Positions 39,059 to 49,470 of a DNA stretch of 64,000 nt are shown here, piece by piece; positions within the stretch are counted from its first letter, which is position 1; the number at the start of each line of letters is the position of its first letter. The notes under the pieces are model-generated. The model saw only the letters and a program-made list of their open reading frames with translations. It was not told where the DNA came from and did not search any database. Both the position numbers and the translations under genes were made by a program. The stretch is taken from positions 5,952,001 to 6,016,000 of the forward strand of contig NZ_AP014862.1 in the NCBI RefSeq assembly GCF_002355475.1. The letters are read 5' to 3'. Source of the DNA: Pseudomonas furukawaii. GTDB lineage: Bacteria > Pseudomonadota > Gammaproteobacteria > Pseudomonadales > Pseudomonadaceae.

Positions 39059-39262
39059 ACGGGGATGACCTATTAAATCGGCTGGTGGATTGTGGTGACC
39101 ATTATCCACCTATGTGTAAGACATTGCACTAGCGCCCTTCTCTCATGACGGTAATTGAAGGGCGTTTTCAGCACTCAGGGCATTCGTAACACTAATCTTC
39201 AGTCTTTCGAGCAAGTGCTTGATTATTCATCGCCAGAGCCGGTGCCTTTGCCAGACGAACCT

Positions 39263-40204
39263 TCAGGTACATCGATCGAGGTTTCCCGGTGCATCCACCT
39301 GCACCGTGGCATGCACGATCGAATGGTTTTCCTTTAGCCGCTCAGCGACCAGCGGCGGCAGAGACAAGGGATCGGTACCCAGCGTGGGAACGACATGAAC
39401 CGTGGCTACACGAGTTTCGTCCGTAAGTGTCCATGCATGGAAATGGCCAACCTCTGCTATCCCCGGCAGGCGTCGGAGATCTTCTACTACTTTTGCGGAA
39501 TCTAGGCCGCGAGGAGTGGCCTGTAGGAGTACTTGAATTGACTCGTTTACCAGGTTCCAGGCTGAACGTACTACCAGCAGGGCCACCAAGACGGAGAGAA
39601 TTGGGTCGAGAACGGTCCAGCCAGTAATCATGATGCCAATTGCTGCGGCAATTGCTCCCACCGACCCCAATAAGTCGCCAAGCACATGGAGAAAGGCTCC
39701 CCGCAGGTTGCTGTCGTTCTGGCTGCCCATGCGCAGGATCAAGAATCCAGCGATATTTATCACCAGACCTATCACCGCGACGATGAGCATGGGGCCAGCA
39801 AGCACTTCTGTCGGCTCGCGAAAGCGTTCTATGGCTTCCCATACGATCCAGGAAACCAAGACTAGAAGGGCCGCACCATTTGCGAGCGCCGCGAGCACAC
39901 GTACTCGATGAAATCCGTAGGTGCGCGTTGAGTCTGCTGCTCGCATGGCCACACGGTACGCAATCAGAGCTAACAGCAACGCTGCCGCATCCGACACCAT
40001 ATGACCAGCGTCGGCAATCAGCGCGAGAGAGCCAGATAACCATCCGCCAATTGCCTGTATCAGGGCATAGCCGGCAGTTAAAACAAACACAAAGCGAATA
40101 CGACGGACATTTCCTTCGCTCACGGTGGGGGCGTGGCTATGCCCCTCATCGCCATGATCGTGCGCTTCATGCTCATGGTGGTGGTCGCTTTCGGGATGTC
40201 GCAT
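39263..40204 (-). CDS. czcD: CzcD-like cation diffusion facilitator
   Basis: 313 residues. A histidine-rich start (HHHEHEAHDHGDEGHSH), six membrane helices and the two metal-site motifs HMVSD (helix 2) and HVLGD (helix 5), then a cytoplasmic C-terminal domain. The family exports Zn, Cd or Co from cytoplasm to periplasm in exchange for protons. It is next to czcRS but in its own unit, with about 195 bases to czcS. Confidence 0.9.
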   Translation of the reverse strand: MRHPESDHHHEHEAHDHGDEGHSHAPTVSEGNVRRIRFVFVLTAGYALIQAIGGWLSGSLALIADAGHMVSDAAALLLALIAYRVAMRAADSTRTYGFHRVRVLAALANGAALLVLVSWIVWEAIERFREPTEVLAGPMLIVAVIGLVINIAGFLILRMGSQNDSNLRGAFLHVLGDLLGSVGAIAAAIGIMITGWTVLDPILSVLVALLVVRSAWNLVNESIQVLLQATPRGLDSAKVVEDLRRLPGIAEVGHFHAWTLTDETRVATVHVVPTLGTDPLSLPPLVAERLKENHSIVHATVQVDAPGNLDRCT

Positions 40205-40398
40205 CGCTCTCTCCCCTGTTCTTTGATTGCAAGCCTAGCTGATCGAGAAGAACGGAAGCCACGCAAAGCTTGGAAACTTCGATCTCTTACTCGCGTTGTC
40301 CCATCTATAGAGTGGTTGCAGAATCCAAAGGCTCGTTGCCCTAAAAAGGGGAAAAGACGTCAGATCGCCAAACATAAGCATGGATGCGAACCTTAGGC

Positions 40399-41796
40399 TT
40401 ACAGCGGGCTATCTACTTTCGGGAAATTCAAACGAAAGGTTGTCGGTCCGCCCGGTGTGCTGCTGACCTCCACGGTACCTTGGTGCAGACTCATGATTGA
40501 TCGGACGATTGCCAAACCAAGCCCTGTACCACCTTCAGCTCGAGACCGGCTTTTATCTACACGGTAGAAGCGTTCAAACAAGTAAGGAAGGTGCTGGGAT
40601 GGAATTCCAATTCCGGGATTTTCTACGGAAATCGAAATAGTTTCAGCGCTCTTCTGTATCTGAATGGAAATAATTGCCCCGATGGGGCTGTGCCTGATGG
40701 CATTTGAAAGTAGATTGGAAATAGCACGCTGTATCATTAGCCGATCACCATATGTTCCCCCATTGCCAGACACTTTAAGCTCAATCTTTTTTTCTTCCGC
40801 GGTGAGCGCAAAGAGATCGGCAACTCGTATAGCTTCATCGCCTAGAGATATTTTTTCGAATGTTATGAGAGATGTTGGATGGCTGACTTGGGCTAAGAAC
40901 AACATGTCAGAAACGATGCGGGTTACACGTTCAAGCTCTTCTGTACAGGACTCCAGAACTGCTTTGTATTCTTCCGGTGGGCGATCTCGCGAAAGGGTAA
41001 CCTGTGCCTTACCCATGAGGTTGGTAATTGGCGAGCGCAGTTCGTGCGCTAGATCGTCTGAGAATTGCGATAATTGCTGAACTCCACTATCCAGTCGATG
41101 CAGCATGAAATTTATTCCATGAGCCAGCTCGCTGAGCTCTTCCGGAAGCTTGTCGACTGATATCCGAGGGGACAGGTCTTGAGTAGACACCAGAGAAGCG
41201 ACGTGCCGGATGTGCCGCAGGGGGGAAAGCCCCCGCCTCACGATCCACCAAGCTCCTATTCCGATCAAGGCTAGGAGAAAGGGGACAGTAGCTAAAGTAG
41301 ATCGTAAGTAGGCACTTAGAAGCACCTCGTCATCCATACGATCGATTGATAGCACGATCCGAACTTGATCTCCGTCTTGTAGGCTCATCAGTCGCGAGGC
41401 CGTCAAGATATTGTGACCTTCTGAATTAGACCATCTGAATAACTTTGTCTCAGCACCTTTCAATAAATTTTTGAGTGCTGGATCAAGTGAGTTCTTCCCG
41501 ACGCTGAACAATACTTGCGAATCTGCGTCTTCATCCAAGATGGTGAGATGTAAATTATCATGACCAACGACAGTATCCAGAAGAGCGTGTGGGCGGCCAG
41601 ATATTTCAAAAGAATCCATATCCGCAGACAATGTGTGTTGAATTTGCTTGAGCTTGTCCTCAAGACTTTCTTCCGCCAGATTGTCGAGTTCGCGAGTCAA
41701 GGCAAAATAAGCAAGCGCGGCGAGTAGAACCACTAGCGCCGCTCCCATCATGCTTACCGAAAGTCCAAGTCGCATCGATAAACTACGCAACCTCAT
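40399..41796 (-). CDS. czcS: Heavy-metal sensor kinase (CzcS/CopS/IrlS type)
   Basis: 465 residues: an N-terminal membrane helix, a periplasmic sensor of about 145 residues, a second helix ([17 protein letters not shown]), HAMP, the H box [19 protein letters not shown] box [12 protein letters not shown] and G boxes GIGIPSQHL and [10 protein letters not shown]. It overlaps the regulator by ATGA. The coding region is richer in A+T than the neighbouring core genes. The metal specificity (Zn/Cd/Co or Cu) cannot be told from sequence alone. Confidence 0.92.
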   Translation of the reverse strand: MRLRSLSMRLGLSVSMMGAALVVLLAALAYFALTRELDNLAEESLEDKLKQIQHTLSADMDSFEISGRPHALLDTVVGHDNLHLTILDEDADSQVLFSVGKNSLDPALKNLLKGAETKLFRWSNSEGHNILTASRLMSLQDGDQVRIVLSIDRMDDEVLLSAYLRSTLATVPFLLALIGIGAWWIVRRGLSPLRHIRHVASLVSTQDLSPRISVDKLPEELSELAHGINFMLHRLDSGVQQLSQFSDDLAHELRSPITNLMGKAQVTLSRDRPPEEYKAVLESCTEELERVTRIVSDMLFLAQVSHPTSLITFEKISLGDEAIRVADLFALTAEEKKIELKVSGNGGTYGDRLMIQRAISNLLSNAIRHSPIGAIISIQIQKSAETISISVENPGIGIPSQHLPYLFERFYRVDKSRSRAEGGTGLGLAIVRSIMSLHQGTVEVSSTPGGPTTFRLNFPKVDSPL

Positions 41797-42467
41797 CCTC
41801 GATCCTCGAGGACGTACCCAACCCCTCTCAATGTATGTATTAGCTTCTTCTTGAATGGGTCGTCAATCTTGGCGCGCAACCTTCTAATGGATACTTCAAC
41901 GACATTTGTATCGCAGTCGAAGTTCATGTCCCAGACCAAGGAAATGATCTGCGAGCGAGATAGAACTTCACCAGATCGCCTCATTAGCAGGTGTAATAGC
42001 GCAAACTCCTTGGTGGTTAGGTCAATTCGCTGCTCGCCTCGAAAAGCCCTATGTCTCGCGGGATATAACTCAAGATCTGCCACTCGCAGCGCATCGACAA
42101 CGGGAACCTTATCGCTTCTGCGCAACAAGGTACGCACTCGGGCTAAAAGCTCAGGAAACTCAAAGGGCTTTACTAAATAGTCGTCCGCCCCCAAATCAAA
42201 ACCCTTGATCTTGTCTGAAAGTCGACCTCGCGCTGTTAGCATCATTATTCTGGTGCTGCCGTCTTTGCGAATGTGCTCGAGTACGCCCCAGCCATCAATT
42301 TCAGGCATGTTTACATCAAGTATTACTAAGTCGTATGCATGCTGTCTAACCAGATGAATTCCGTCCACCCCATTGTTTGCGACATCAACGACATAGCCAT
42401 TTTCACTAAGCCCTTGATGCAGGTACTCGGCAGTTTTCGGTTCATCTTCTACAACAAGAATTCGCAT
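41793..42467 (-). CDS. czcR: OmpR-type metal response regulator (CzcR/CopR)
   Basis: 224 residues. Receiver with D8 and phospho-acceptor D51 ([15 protein letters not shown]), K at [14 protein letters not shown], and a winged-helix domain ending in [20 protein letters not shown] and [14 protein letters not shown]. It is divergent from czcC and is the best local candidate to bind the ATTACA-N4-TGTAAT boxes listed here. Confidence 0.93.
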   Translation of the reverse strand: MRILVVEDEPKTAEYLHQGLSENGYVVDVANNGVDGIHLVRQHAYDLVILDVNMPEIDGWGVLEHIRKDGSTRIMMLTARGRLSDKIKGFDLGADDYLVKPFEFPELLARVRTLLRRSDKVPVVDALRVADLELYPARHRAFRGEQRIDLTTKEFALLHLLMRRSGEVLSRSQIISLVWDMNFDCDTNVVEVSIRRLRAKIDDPFKKKLIHTLRGVGYVLEDRG

Positions 42468-42976
42468 TTAAAGCTCACCGGAATATTATTTGGTCCTTGC
42501 CATTTGCATCCTATAGCCAACCGCCAGAGCGATACGTATCTAAACTGGCCAATTATGTGGATGCGGCAGCACGAGAGACTGTCGACGCTAAAGCCTGTAG
42601 TGGCTTCAGGGTCAAGCCCTGAGGAGCCAAACGGTATTAGTCCATGTACATCGCGACACTTCGTCGCACCTATATTTTGGCGAGCCCATAAGCTTCGCCA
42701 GCATGCAAGGCGCTAAAGCACCTTAGAGCTTATTGCTTTGTTTCTAGGTATTGCTGCATTGCCGAGAACCATACTAATACAAGCCGAAATAAGATGGACC
42801 CTTGATTACATAATTGTAATTTTCCAGTCACCTTGCTGATAAGTTCATGAATTTACTCTGCTCGGAAGATGGCGAGACCTTGTCAACTCGACCCGGCCTC
42901 GCACGAGGGGACCATGCCAAGATTTTTTGGAAGTGCTGTCCGCCACCTACCTGTGTGGCCAGAGAGGATATTAAAA
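42468..42976. other. Divergent control region of czcRS and czcCBA
   Basis: Just over 500 bases between the czcR start and the chosen czcC start. One perfect ATTACA-TAAT-TGTAAT palindrome lies at 42805-42820. A plus-strand frame extending czcC upstream to 42869 is open but has no good ribosome site. No other gene is seen. Confidence 0.7.
42805..42820. promoter_or_regulatory. CzcR/CopR-type box 1 (czcCBA)
   Basis: ATTACA-TAAT-TGTAAT, perfect 6-bp arms, 157 bases before the czcC start. The same pattern recurs at 50510, 52094 and 52408 upstream of other island genes, which argues for a shared regulator. Confidence 0.7.
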
Positions 42977-44263
42977 TTGCAGGAAAACAAACTTCAGAAA
43001 ACTCTTGCAGTATCACTGAAGGGGATAATTGCACTACTTGCTGCCACTACGGCCGCTATATCTTGGGCCGGTGAGCAAGGCAGTCTTCCAACAGACGTTC
43101 GGGGTATGTCAATCGGGTCCGCAATAGAGTCTGCTCTTGCCAACAACCCTGATATGGCTGCAGCTGAATGGGATGCATCTATCGCACAGGGAGAAAGACA
43201 ACAAGCTGGGCTGATTCCTAACCCGGAGATTTCCTGGGAGGCAGAAGACACTCGAAGCGACACCAGAACAACTACCGTTCAAATCACCCAACCAATCGAG
43301 CTGGGTGGCAAGCGCGGGGCTCGGATTCAACTCGCCGAGCGCGGGCAGGATGTCGTGGCGGTAGACCTGCAACGTAAACGAAATGCCCTGCGGGCAGGTG
43401 TAATCCAAGCTTTCTATGGAGCTCTTCGCGCGCAAGCGCGACTGGACCTTGCCGAAGAATCCTTGTCCGTCGCTGAACGAGGAAAGGCTGCGGTCGATGG
43501 TCGTATTCGGGCGGGGAAGTCCTCTCCTGTGGAGGGTACTCGGGCTCAGGTACAACTTTCTGAAGTGCGCTTAGAGGTGAACCGCGCAAATATGGCGCTT
43601 TCGAACGCCTATCAGCAACTAGACGCGATCATCGGCTCCTCTAGCTCTTCTGAAGCCAAGATCCAGGGGGATGCGGCCCACCTGCCACGGATCCCGACCG
43701 CTTCGGCGTTACAACGACTTCTTCCCGAAACAGCCGAAATGCGGCTAACCGCCATTCAAATAACCCAGCAGGAAGCCTCTTTGGGCTTGGAGAAGGCGCA
43801 ACGCATTCCCGATCTGAACATCAGTATTGGCAGTCAGTACAGCGAGGAAGATCGGGAGCGGGTGAACGTCGTCGGTTTCTCGATGCCCATTCCGCTCTTC
43901 AATCGGAACCAGGGCAATGTTCTGGCTGCAGCGCGAAGAGCGGATCAGGCGCGGGATCTGCGAAATGCAACGGAGCTTCGTCTTCGCACGGAGACGCAAC
44001 AAGCCTTGGAGCAATGGTCCACTGCCGCAAAGGAGGTTGAATCCTTCGAGGGAAGCATCCTGCCGGCAGCCCAGTCTGCAGTCGACAGCGCCACACGCGG
44101 GTTTGAAATGGGCAAGTTCAGTTTCCTCGACGTGCTTGATGCCCAGCGTGCATTGATTGCTGCCCGTACTCAATACATCCAATCAATTGCGGAGGCGACG
44201 GATGCCTGGGTACGGATTGAGCGCATTTTTGGTGACGTTTCGAAGCTCTCTTCGGAGTTCTAA
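42977..44263 (+). CDS. czcC: CzcC-type outer membrane factor of the RND pump
   Basis: 428 residues from TTG 42977, chosen because GAGAGGA lies 9-10 bases before it and the protein then begins with a signal peptide (LQKTLAVSLKGIIALLAATTAAISWA). An ATG at 42869 would add 36 residues without a ribosome site. TolC-family repeats follow with long coiled coils (LDLAEESLSVAERGKAAVDG). It forms the outer-membrane channel for CzcBA. Confidence 0.9.
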   Translation: MQENKLQKTLAVSLKGIIALLAATTAAISWAGEQGSLPTDVRGMSIGSAIESALANNPDMAAAEWDASIAQGERQQAGLIPNPEISWEAEDTRSDTRTTTVQITQPIELGGKRGARIQLAERGQDVVAVDLQRKRNALRAGVIQAFYGALRAQARLDLAEESLSVAERGKAAVDGRIRAGKSSPVEGTRAQVQLSEVRLEVNRANMALSNAYQQLDAIIGSSSSSEAKIQGDAAHLPRIPTASALQRLLPETAEMRLTAIQITQQEASLGLEKAQRIPDLNISIGSQYSEEDRERVNVVGFSMPIPLFNRNQGNVLAAARRADQARDLRNATELRLRTETQQALEQWSTAAKEVESFEGSILPAAQSAVDSATRGFEMGKFSFLDVLDAQRALIAARTQYIQSIAEATDAWVRIERIFGDVSKLSSEF

Positions 44264-44287
44264 CTCTATTCGAGGCGGGTTCAAAAG

Positions 44288-44449
44288 GTGGGCCGCAAGA
44301 AGTTTCTGATTGGTCTGATCTGCATCGCTTCACTGCTCATTGCTTTCAAACGTCAAGTCGAACATGACATGGCGATTCCTGAGCATTGGTGCATCCACGA
44401 TCTACATCAGGCTCTGAGTTCCTTTTTCTCCAAGACGGTGCGGAGTTAG
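44288..44449 (+). CDS. Small membrane protein between czcC and czcB
   Basis: 53 codons from GTG 44288 (VGRKKFLIGLICIASLLIAF). One basic start and one hydrophobic helix, then a soluble tail with His and Cys (EHWCIHDLHQALSSFF). It fills the otherwise long czcC-czcB gap. I do not recognise a family; its position suggests a small accessory of the efflux operon. Confidence 0.45.
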   Translation: MGRKKFLIGLICIASLLIAFKRQVEHDMAIPEHWCIHDLHQALSSFFSKTVRS

Positions 44450-44496
44450 CTGGTTTTTCTTCGCTATCGCTGAGCCAAATTGATTCAGGAGTCTTC

Positions 44497-46062
44497 ATGG
44501 GTAAGAGAAAAAAAATTGCGATTGCTGTAGCTCTGGCAGTCGGGCTGGGTGCTAGTGCGCTCGTAATGTACGAAGGGGAGAAAGAAGCCTCTACCGAGGA
44601 GCACGGCCACGAAGAGCCAGATGCTCATCGCGAGCGCGAACATCACGATGGAGAACAGGAGAAGACCCATTCTGATGCGGATGATCATGCCGACTCCGAA
44701 CATCATGCAGAATCCGAAGCCAAGGGTCCAAACGGGGGGATTCTCTTTAGCCACGATGACATCGGGCTTGAGTTGGTAGCCCCTGAGGACGCAGAAGGAC
44801 AGACGCCGATGTCGGTCTTCCTCTTCAAGGATAACAATCCCGTCAAAGCGGACCGTGCCACTACCGTTGAGATGACCATTCGCCGACCGACAGGGGAAAC
44901 CAGTACGGTCGTTTTCGAACCCAAGGCCAATGGATATTTCAGCCAGGCAGGAATTGCTGAACCGCATGTATTTGATGCCGAGATTCTGCTCGTGCTGAAC
45001 GGCAAAACGTTCACGTTTGGCTACAGCAAGGAAGAGGGCAAGTTGGAGCTCTCCCCTGAGCAGATCAAGGCAGCCCGAATTGGCGTGGCAACGGCTCAGC
45101 CGAGGGCGATGAGTACTTCGCTCTCGTTACCGGGCGAGATCCGTTTCGATGAGGACCGAACCGCTCATGTGGTACCTCGCGTGGCAGGTGTTGTGGAGTC
45201 TGTTGCGGTCAACTTGGGGCAAGCTGTTAAGAAGGGAGACCTGCTGGCCGTCATTGCCAGTCAGCAGATTTCCGATCAGCGCAGCGAGTTGGCGGCCAGC
45301 CAACGCCGGGTAGAACTTGCTCGGACCACCTTCGAACGAGAGCGTCAGCTCTGGAAAGACAAGATCTCAGCCGAACAGGACTACCTGCAGGCGCGCCAAG
45401 GGCTTCAGGAAGCAGAGATCGCTCTCAATAATGCCCGACAGAAGATGAGTGCCCTTAGCGGTGGAATCACGTTGGCGGGCGGGAATCGTTACGAGCTTCG
45501 CGCACCATTCGATGGTGTGGTGGTGGAGAAGCACCTGGTATCAGGCGAAGTGGTCAACGAATCCAGCAATGCCTTCACCCTGTCGGACCTTTCCAGGGTC
45601 TGGGCCACTTTCAATGTGTCACCCAAGGACCTGAGTCGGGTACAGGTTGGCCGTCCAGTGAAGATTAGCGCTCCCGAGCTCAACGCCGAAGTCACCGGCT
45701 CCGTGTCCTACGTTGGCAATCTTCTGGGGGAGCAGACCCGCACCGCCACGGCTCGCGCGACACTCGAGAATCCTCAAGGCTCGTGGCGTCCCGGACTGTT
45801 CGTCTCAGTGTTGCTAGCCACCGAATCCCATGCGGCCCCGGTTACTGTGCCCGAGGAAGCAATTCAGACCATTGAGGACAAGCCTGCCGTGTTCATTCGC
45901 GTCGATGGTGGCTTCGTCGCTCAGCCGGTGGTACTGGGCACGCGCGACAGCGGCCATGTGGAAATCAAACAGGGCTTGAAGAGCGGAATTGAGATCGCCT
46001 CTACGGGAAGCTTCATCCTGAAGTCGGAACTGGGCAAAGGCTCTGCCGAACACTCCCACTGA
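44497..46062 (+). CDS. czcB: CzcB-type periplasmic adaptor (membrane fusion protein)
   Basis: 521 residues from ATG 44497 (MGKRKKIAIAVALAVG), with CAGGAG before it. A membrane anchor is followed by a very His/Glu/Asp-rich stretch (about residues 28-80, HEEPDAHREREHH), a likely metal buffer, then an extra N-domain, the lipoyl/hairpin region and the beta-barrel (YELRAPFDGVVVEKHLV). It links CzcA to CzcC. The His-rich part is longer than in most adaptors. Confidence 0.93.
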   Translation: MGKRKKIAIAVALAVGLGASALVMYEGEKEASTEEHGHEEPDAHREREHHDGEQEKTHSDADDHADSEHHAESEAKGPNGGILFSHDDIGLELVAPEDAEGQTPMSVFLFKDNNPVKADRATTVEMTIRRPTGETSTVVFEPKANGYFSQAGIAEPHVFDAEILLVLNGKTFTFGYSKEEGKLELSPEQIKAARIGVATAQPRAMSTSLSLPGEIRFDEDRTAHVVPRVAGVVESVAVNLGQAVKKGDLLAVIASQQISDQRSELAASQRRVELARTTFERERQLWKDKISAEQDYLQARQGLQEAEIALNNARQKMSALSGGITLAGGNRYELRAPFDGVVVEKHLVSGEVVNESSNAFTLSDLSRVWATFNVSPKDLSRVQVGRPVKISAPELNAEVTGSVSYVGNLLGEQTRTATARATLENPQGSWRPGLFVSVLLATESHAAPVTVPEEAIQTIEDKPAVFIRVDGGFVAQPVVLGTRDSGHVEIKQGLKSGIEIASTGSFILKSELGKGSAEHSH

Positions 46063-46087
46063 TCCTCACTCTGCCGAGTAACCGACC

Positions 46088-49000
46088 ATGTTTGAACGCA
46101 TTATTCAATTCGCCATTGAGCAGCGCATGATCGTGCTTCTCGCGGTCCTTGGAATGGCCGGGTTGGGGATCGCCAGCTATCAGAAGCTGCCGATTGACGC
46201 AGTACCCGATATCACCAACGTCCAAGTTCAGATCAATACCGCTGCTGCAGGTTTTTCCCCGTTGGAAACCGAGCAGCGCATTACTTTCCCCATCGAAACC
46301 GCGATGGCGGGGTTGCCCGCTCTTAAGCAGACCCGCTCCCTCTCTCGCTCAGGGCTGTCCCAAGTCACGGTCATTTTCGAAGACGGTACCGACCTCTTTT
46401 TTGCTCGCCAACTGGTCAACGAGCGTCTGCAGGTTGCCCGCGAGCAACTGCCCGTGGGTACCGAGACAGTTATGGGCCCCATCTCCACCGGCCTCGGCGA
46501 GATCTTCCTATGGACTGTAGAAGCCGAAGAGGGTGCACTGAAGGAGGATGGGACCCACTACACCCCCACTGATCTCAGGGTTATCCAGGATTGGATCATC
46601 AAACCTCAGTTGCGCAATGTCCCCGGTGTTGCCGAAATCAATACCATCGGCGGCTTCGCGAAAGAGTTTCAGATCGCCCCGGACCCCAAACGGTTAGCCG
46701 CCTACAAGCTCACGCTCACGGATTTGGTCACTGCACTCGAGCGCAACAACGCCAACGTGGGAGCCGGGTACATCGAGCGAGGCGGCGAGCAACTACTCAT
46801 CCGTGCTCCTGGCCAGGTAGGCACGACTGAAGACATCGCCAACATCGTTATCGCCAATGTCGACGGCACACCGATTCGTGTGCGGAACATCGCGGATGTC
46901 TCCATCGGACGAGAACTTCGCACGGGTGCGGCAACGGAGAATGGCCGCGAAGTAGTTCTTGGTACCGTCTTCATGCTGATCGGCGAGAACAGCCGAAGCG
47001 TGTCACAGGCCGTCGCCAGGAGGCTGGAGGACATAAATCGTACCCTGCCCGAAGGCGTGAAGGCGGTAACTGTCTATGACCGGACCAACCTGGTGGACAA
47101 AGCCATCACCACAGTGAGGAAGAACCTGATCGAGGGAGCGATTCTTGTAATTGCGATCCTCTTCCTGTTCCTCGGCAACATTCGCGCAGCGATCATCACC
47201 GCAATGGTGATTCCGTTGTCGATGCTGTTCACCTTCACCGGTATGTTCTCCAACAAGGTCAGCGCCAACCTCATGAGCCTGGGGGCGCTGGACTTCGGCA
47301 TCATTGTCGATGGAGCGGTGGTGATTGTGGAGAACGCCATTCGCCGGCTGGCTCATGCCCAGCAACATCATGGCCGTATGCTGACCCGCTCCGAGCGCAT
47401 GCATGAAGTGTTCGCTGCTTCCAGAGAGGCTCGGCGACCGCTCATTTTCGGCCAATTGATCATCATGGTCGTCTATCTGCCGATCTTCGCCCTCACCGGC
47501 GTCGAGGGCAAAATGTTCCATCCCATGGCCTTCACCGTGGTGATCGCGCTTCTAGGCGCAATGATCCTCTCCATTACCTTCGTTCCAGCGGCCATTGCGC
47601 TGTTCATCACGGGCAAGGTCAAGGAGGAGGAGAACGTTGTGATGCGCACCGCTCGCCAAGGTTATGCGCCGATTCTCCAGTGGGTCATGGCGCATCGGCC
47701 GATTGCATTCGCGCTGGCCGTTGCAGCAGTGGTGCTCTCCGGTGTGATGGCAAGCCGTATGGGGAGCGAGTTCGTACCGAGCCTAAGTGAAGGTGACTTT
47801 GCATTGCAGGCATTACGGGTACCTGGGACCAGCCTTTCTCAATCGGTGGAGATGCAGCAACGTCTGGAGGAGTCCGTAATAGCGCAGGTCCCTGAAGTAG
47901 AAAGAATCTTCGCCCGCACCGGTACCGCCGAAATCGCCTCGGACCCGATGCCACCGAATATTTCCGATAGCTACGTTATGCTCAAACCCAAGGATCAATG
48001 GCCTGATCCAGGTAAGTCCCGCGAACAGCTAATTGAGGATATTCAGAAGGCCAGTGCTGCGGTGCCAGGCAGCAACTACGAACTCTCCCAGCCAATCCAG
48101 TTACGCTTCAACGAATTGATCTCCGGCGTCCGAAGCGACGTGGCAGTGAAGATATTCGGGGATGACATGGAGGTGCTGAACAAGTCTGCAGCTGAGATCG
48201 CCGCCGCCCTCGGTAAGATTGACGGCGCATCGGAAGTGAAGGTGGAGCAGACAACTGGCCTGCCGGTGTTGACCATTAACATCGATCGGGAAAAAGCCGC
48301 GCGCTATGGTCTCAACGTCGGTGATGTTCAGGACACCATTTCCGTTGCTGTAGGCGGGCGCCAGGCCGGCACGCTGTTCGAAGGAGACCGGCGATTTGAG
48401 ATGGTGGTCCGCCTTTCTGACCAACTGCGGACCGATATCGATGGCTTGTCGAGGCTACTGATTCCAGTGCCTGCACCGGCGAACAGCACTACCAATCAGA
48501 TCGCTTTTATTTCTCTCTCGGAGGTGGCGAGCCTGGATCTCGTGCTAGGCCCCAATCAAATCAGCCGGGAGAATGGTAAGCGCCTAATTGTCGTGAGTGC
48601 CAACGTCCGAGGACGGGATATCGGTTCCTTCGTTCAAGAAGCAGGAGATCGTATTGCCCAGGATGTAAAAATCCCGGCGGGCTATTGGACCACCTGGGGC
48701 GGGCAGTTCGAGCAACTCCAATCCGCTGCCAAGCGGCTGCAGATCGTGGTACCGGTCGCCCTACTACTGGTGTTTGCACTGCTATTCATGATGTTCAACA
48801 ACATCAAGGATGGTCTGCTGGTCTTCACTGGAATTCCCTTTGCACTGACGGGGGGTGTGTTGGCCCTCTGGCTGCGGGATATCCCCTTGTCGATCTCGGC
48901 TGGAGTTGGCTTCATCGCCTTGTCGGGGGTTGCCGTGCTCAATGGTTTGGTGATGATTTCCTTCATCCGCAATCTGCGGGAAGAAGGACTATCGCTGGAC

Positions 49001-49273
49001 AGGGCTATCACTGAGGGAGCACTCACCCGTTTGCGTCCGGTACTGATGACTGCCTTGGTAGCTTCTCTCGGCTTTGTGCCCATGGCGCTCGCCACTGGAA
49101 CCGGGGCCGAGGTTCAGCGGCCGCTGGCCACCGTGGTGATCGGGGGCATCTTGTCGTCAACTGCATTGACGCTGCTGGTTCTCCCAGCGCTGTATCACTG
49201 GGCTTATCGTCGCGACCTGGAAGAGGAAGAATCTCCGACTACCGCTCCAGACGGGCTTCCGCAAAGCGAATGA
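46088..49273 (+). CDS. czcA: CzcA-type heavy-metal RND efflux pump
   Basis: 1061 residues, twelve membrane helices and two large periplasmic loops. Helix 4 carries DFGIIVDGAVVIVENAIRR (about residue 401), the Asp/Glu signature of HME-RND pumps for divalent Zn, Co and Cd; the CusA-type methionine relay is not evident. Frame is intact throughout. It exports metal from periplasm or cytoplasm through CzcC, driven by protons. Confidence 0.95.
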   Translation: MFERIIQFAIEQRMIVLLAVLGMAGLGIASYQKLPIDAVPDITNVQVQINTAAAGFSPLETEQRITFPIETAMAGLPALKQTRSLSRSGLSQVTVIFEDGTDLFFARQLVNERLQVAREQLPVGTETVMGPISTGLGEIFLWTVEAEEGALKEDGTHYTPTDLRVIQDWIIKPQLRNVPGVAEINTIGGFAKEFQIAPDPKRLAAYKLTLTDLVTALERNNANVGAGYIERGGEQLLIRAPGQVGTTEDIANIVIANVDGTPIRVRNIADVSIGRELRTGAATENGREVVLGTVFMLIGENSRSVSQAVARRLEDINRTLPEGVKAVTVYDRTNLVDKAITTVRKNLIEGAILVIAILFLFLGNIRAAIITAMVIPLSMLFTFTGMFSNKVSANLMSLGALDFGIIVDGAVVIVENAIRRLAHAQQHHGRMLTRSERMHEVFAASREARRPLIFGQLIIMVVYLPIFALTGVEGKMFHPMAFTVVIALLGAMILSITFVPAAIALFITGKVKEEENVVMRTARQGYAPILQWVMAHRPIAFALAVAAVVLSGVMASRMGSEFVPSLSEGDFALQALRVPGTSLSQSVEMQQRLEESVIAQVPEVERIFARTGTAEIASDPMPPNISDSYVMLKPKDQWPDPGKSREQLIEDIQKASAAVPGSNYELSQPIQLRFNELISGVRSDVAVKIFGDDMEVLNKSAAEIAAALGKIDGASEVKVEQTTGLPVLTINIDREKAARYGLNVGDVQDTISVAVGGRQAGTLFEGDRRFEMVVRLSDQLRTDIDGLSRLLIPVPAPANSTTNQIAFISLSEVASLDLVLGPNQISRENGKRLIVVSANVRGRDIGSFVQEAGDRIAQDVKIPAGYWTTWGGQFEQLQSAAKRLQIVVPVALLLVFALLFMMFNNIKDGLLVFTGIPFALTGGVLALWLRDIPLSISAGVGFIALSGVAVLNGLVMISFIRNLREEGLSLDRAITEGALTRLRPVLMTALVASLGFVPMALATGTGAEVQRPLATVVIGGILSSTALTLLVLPALYHWAYRRDLEEEESPTTAPDGLPQSE

Positions 49274-49279
49274 CCGTGT

Positions 49280-49306
49280 CCCCGCATCCGCTGAGCGGAT
49301 GCGGGG
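49280..49306 (+). terminator. Terminator after czcCBA
   Basis: A perfect 12-bp stem CCCCGCATCCGC / GCGGATGCGGGG with loop TGA, starting 6 bases past the czcA stop. The T tail is short (CCGTTTCT). Confidence 0.75.
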
Positions 49307-49470
49307 CCGTTTCTAGCAACGTGATTCAGCGTCCATCTCATCGAGCAGGCGATGCATCGCTGAATCGCTACCCCTTGTCGATACTGCAGCTCCCAGTCAT
49401 TTTCCCAAGCACTTGAACCGCTATGCTCAGCTTCAGGTCATCGCGGGAATCGTCCGCTAGCAGGTGATGT

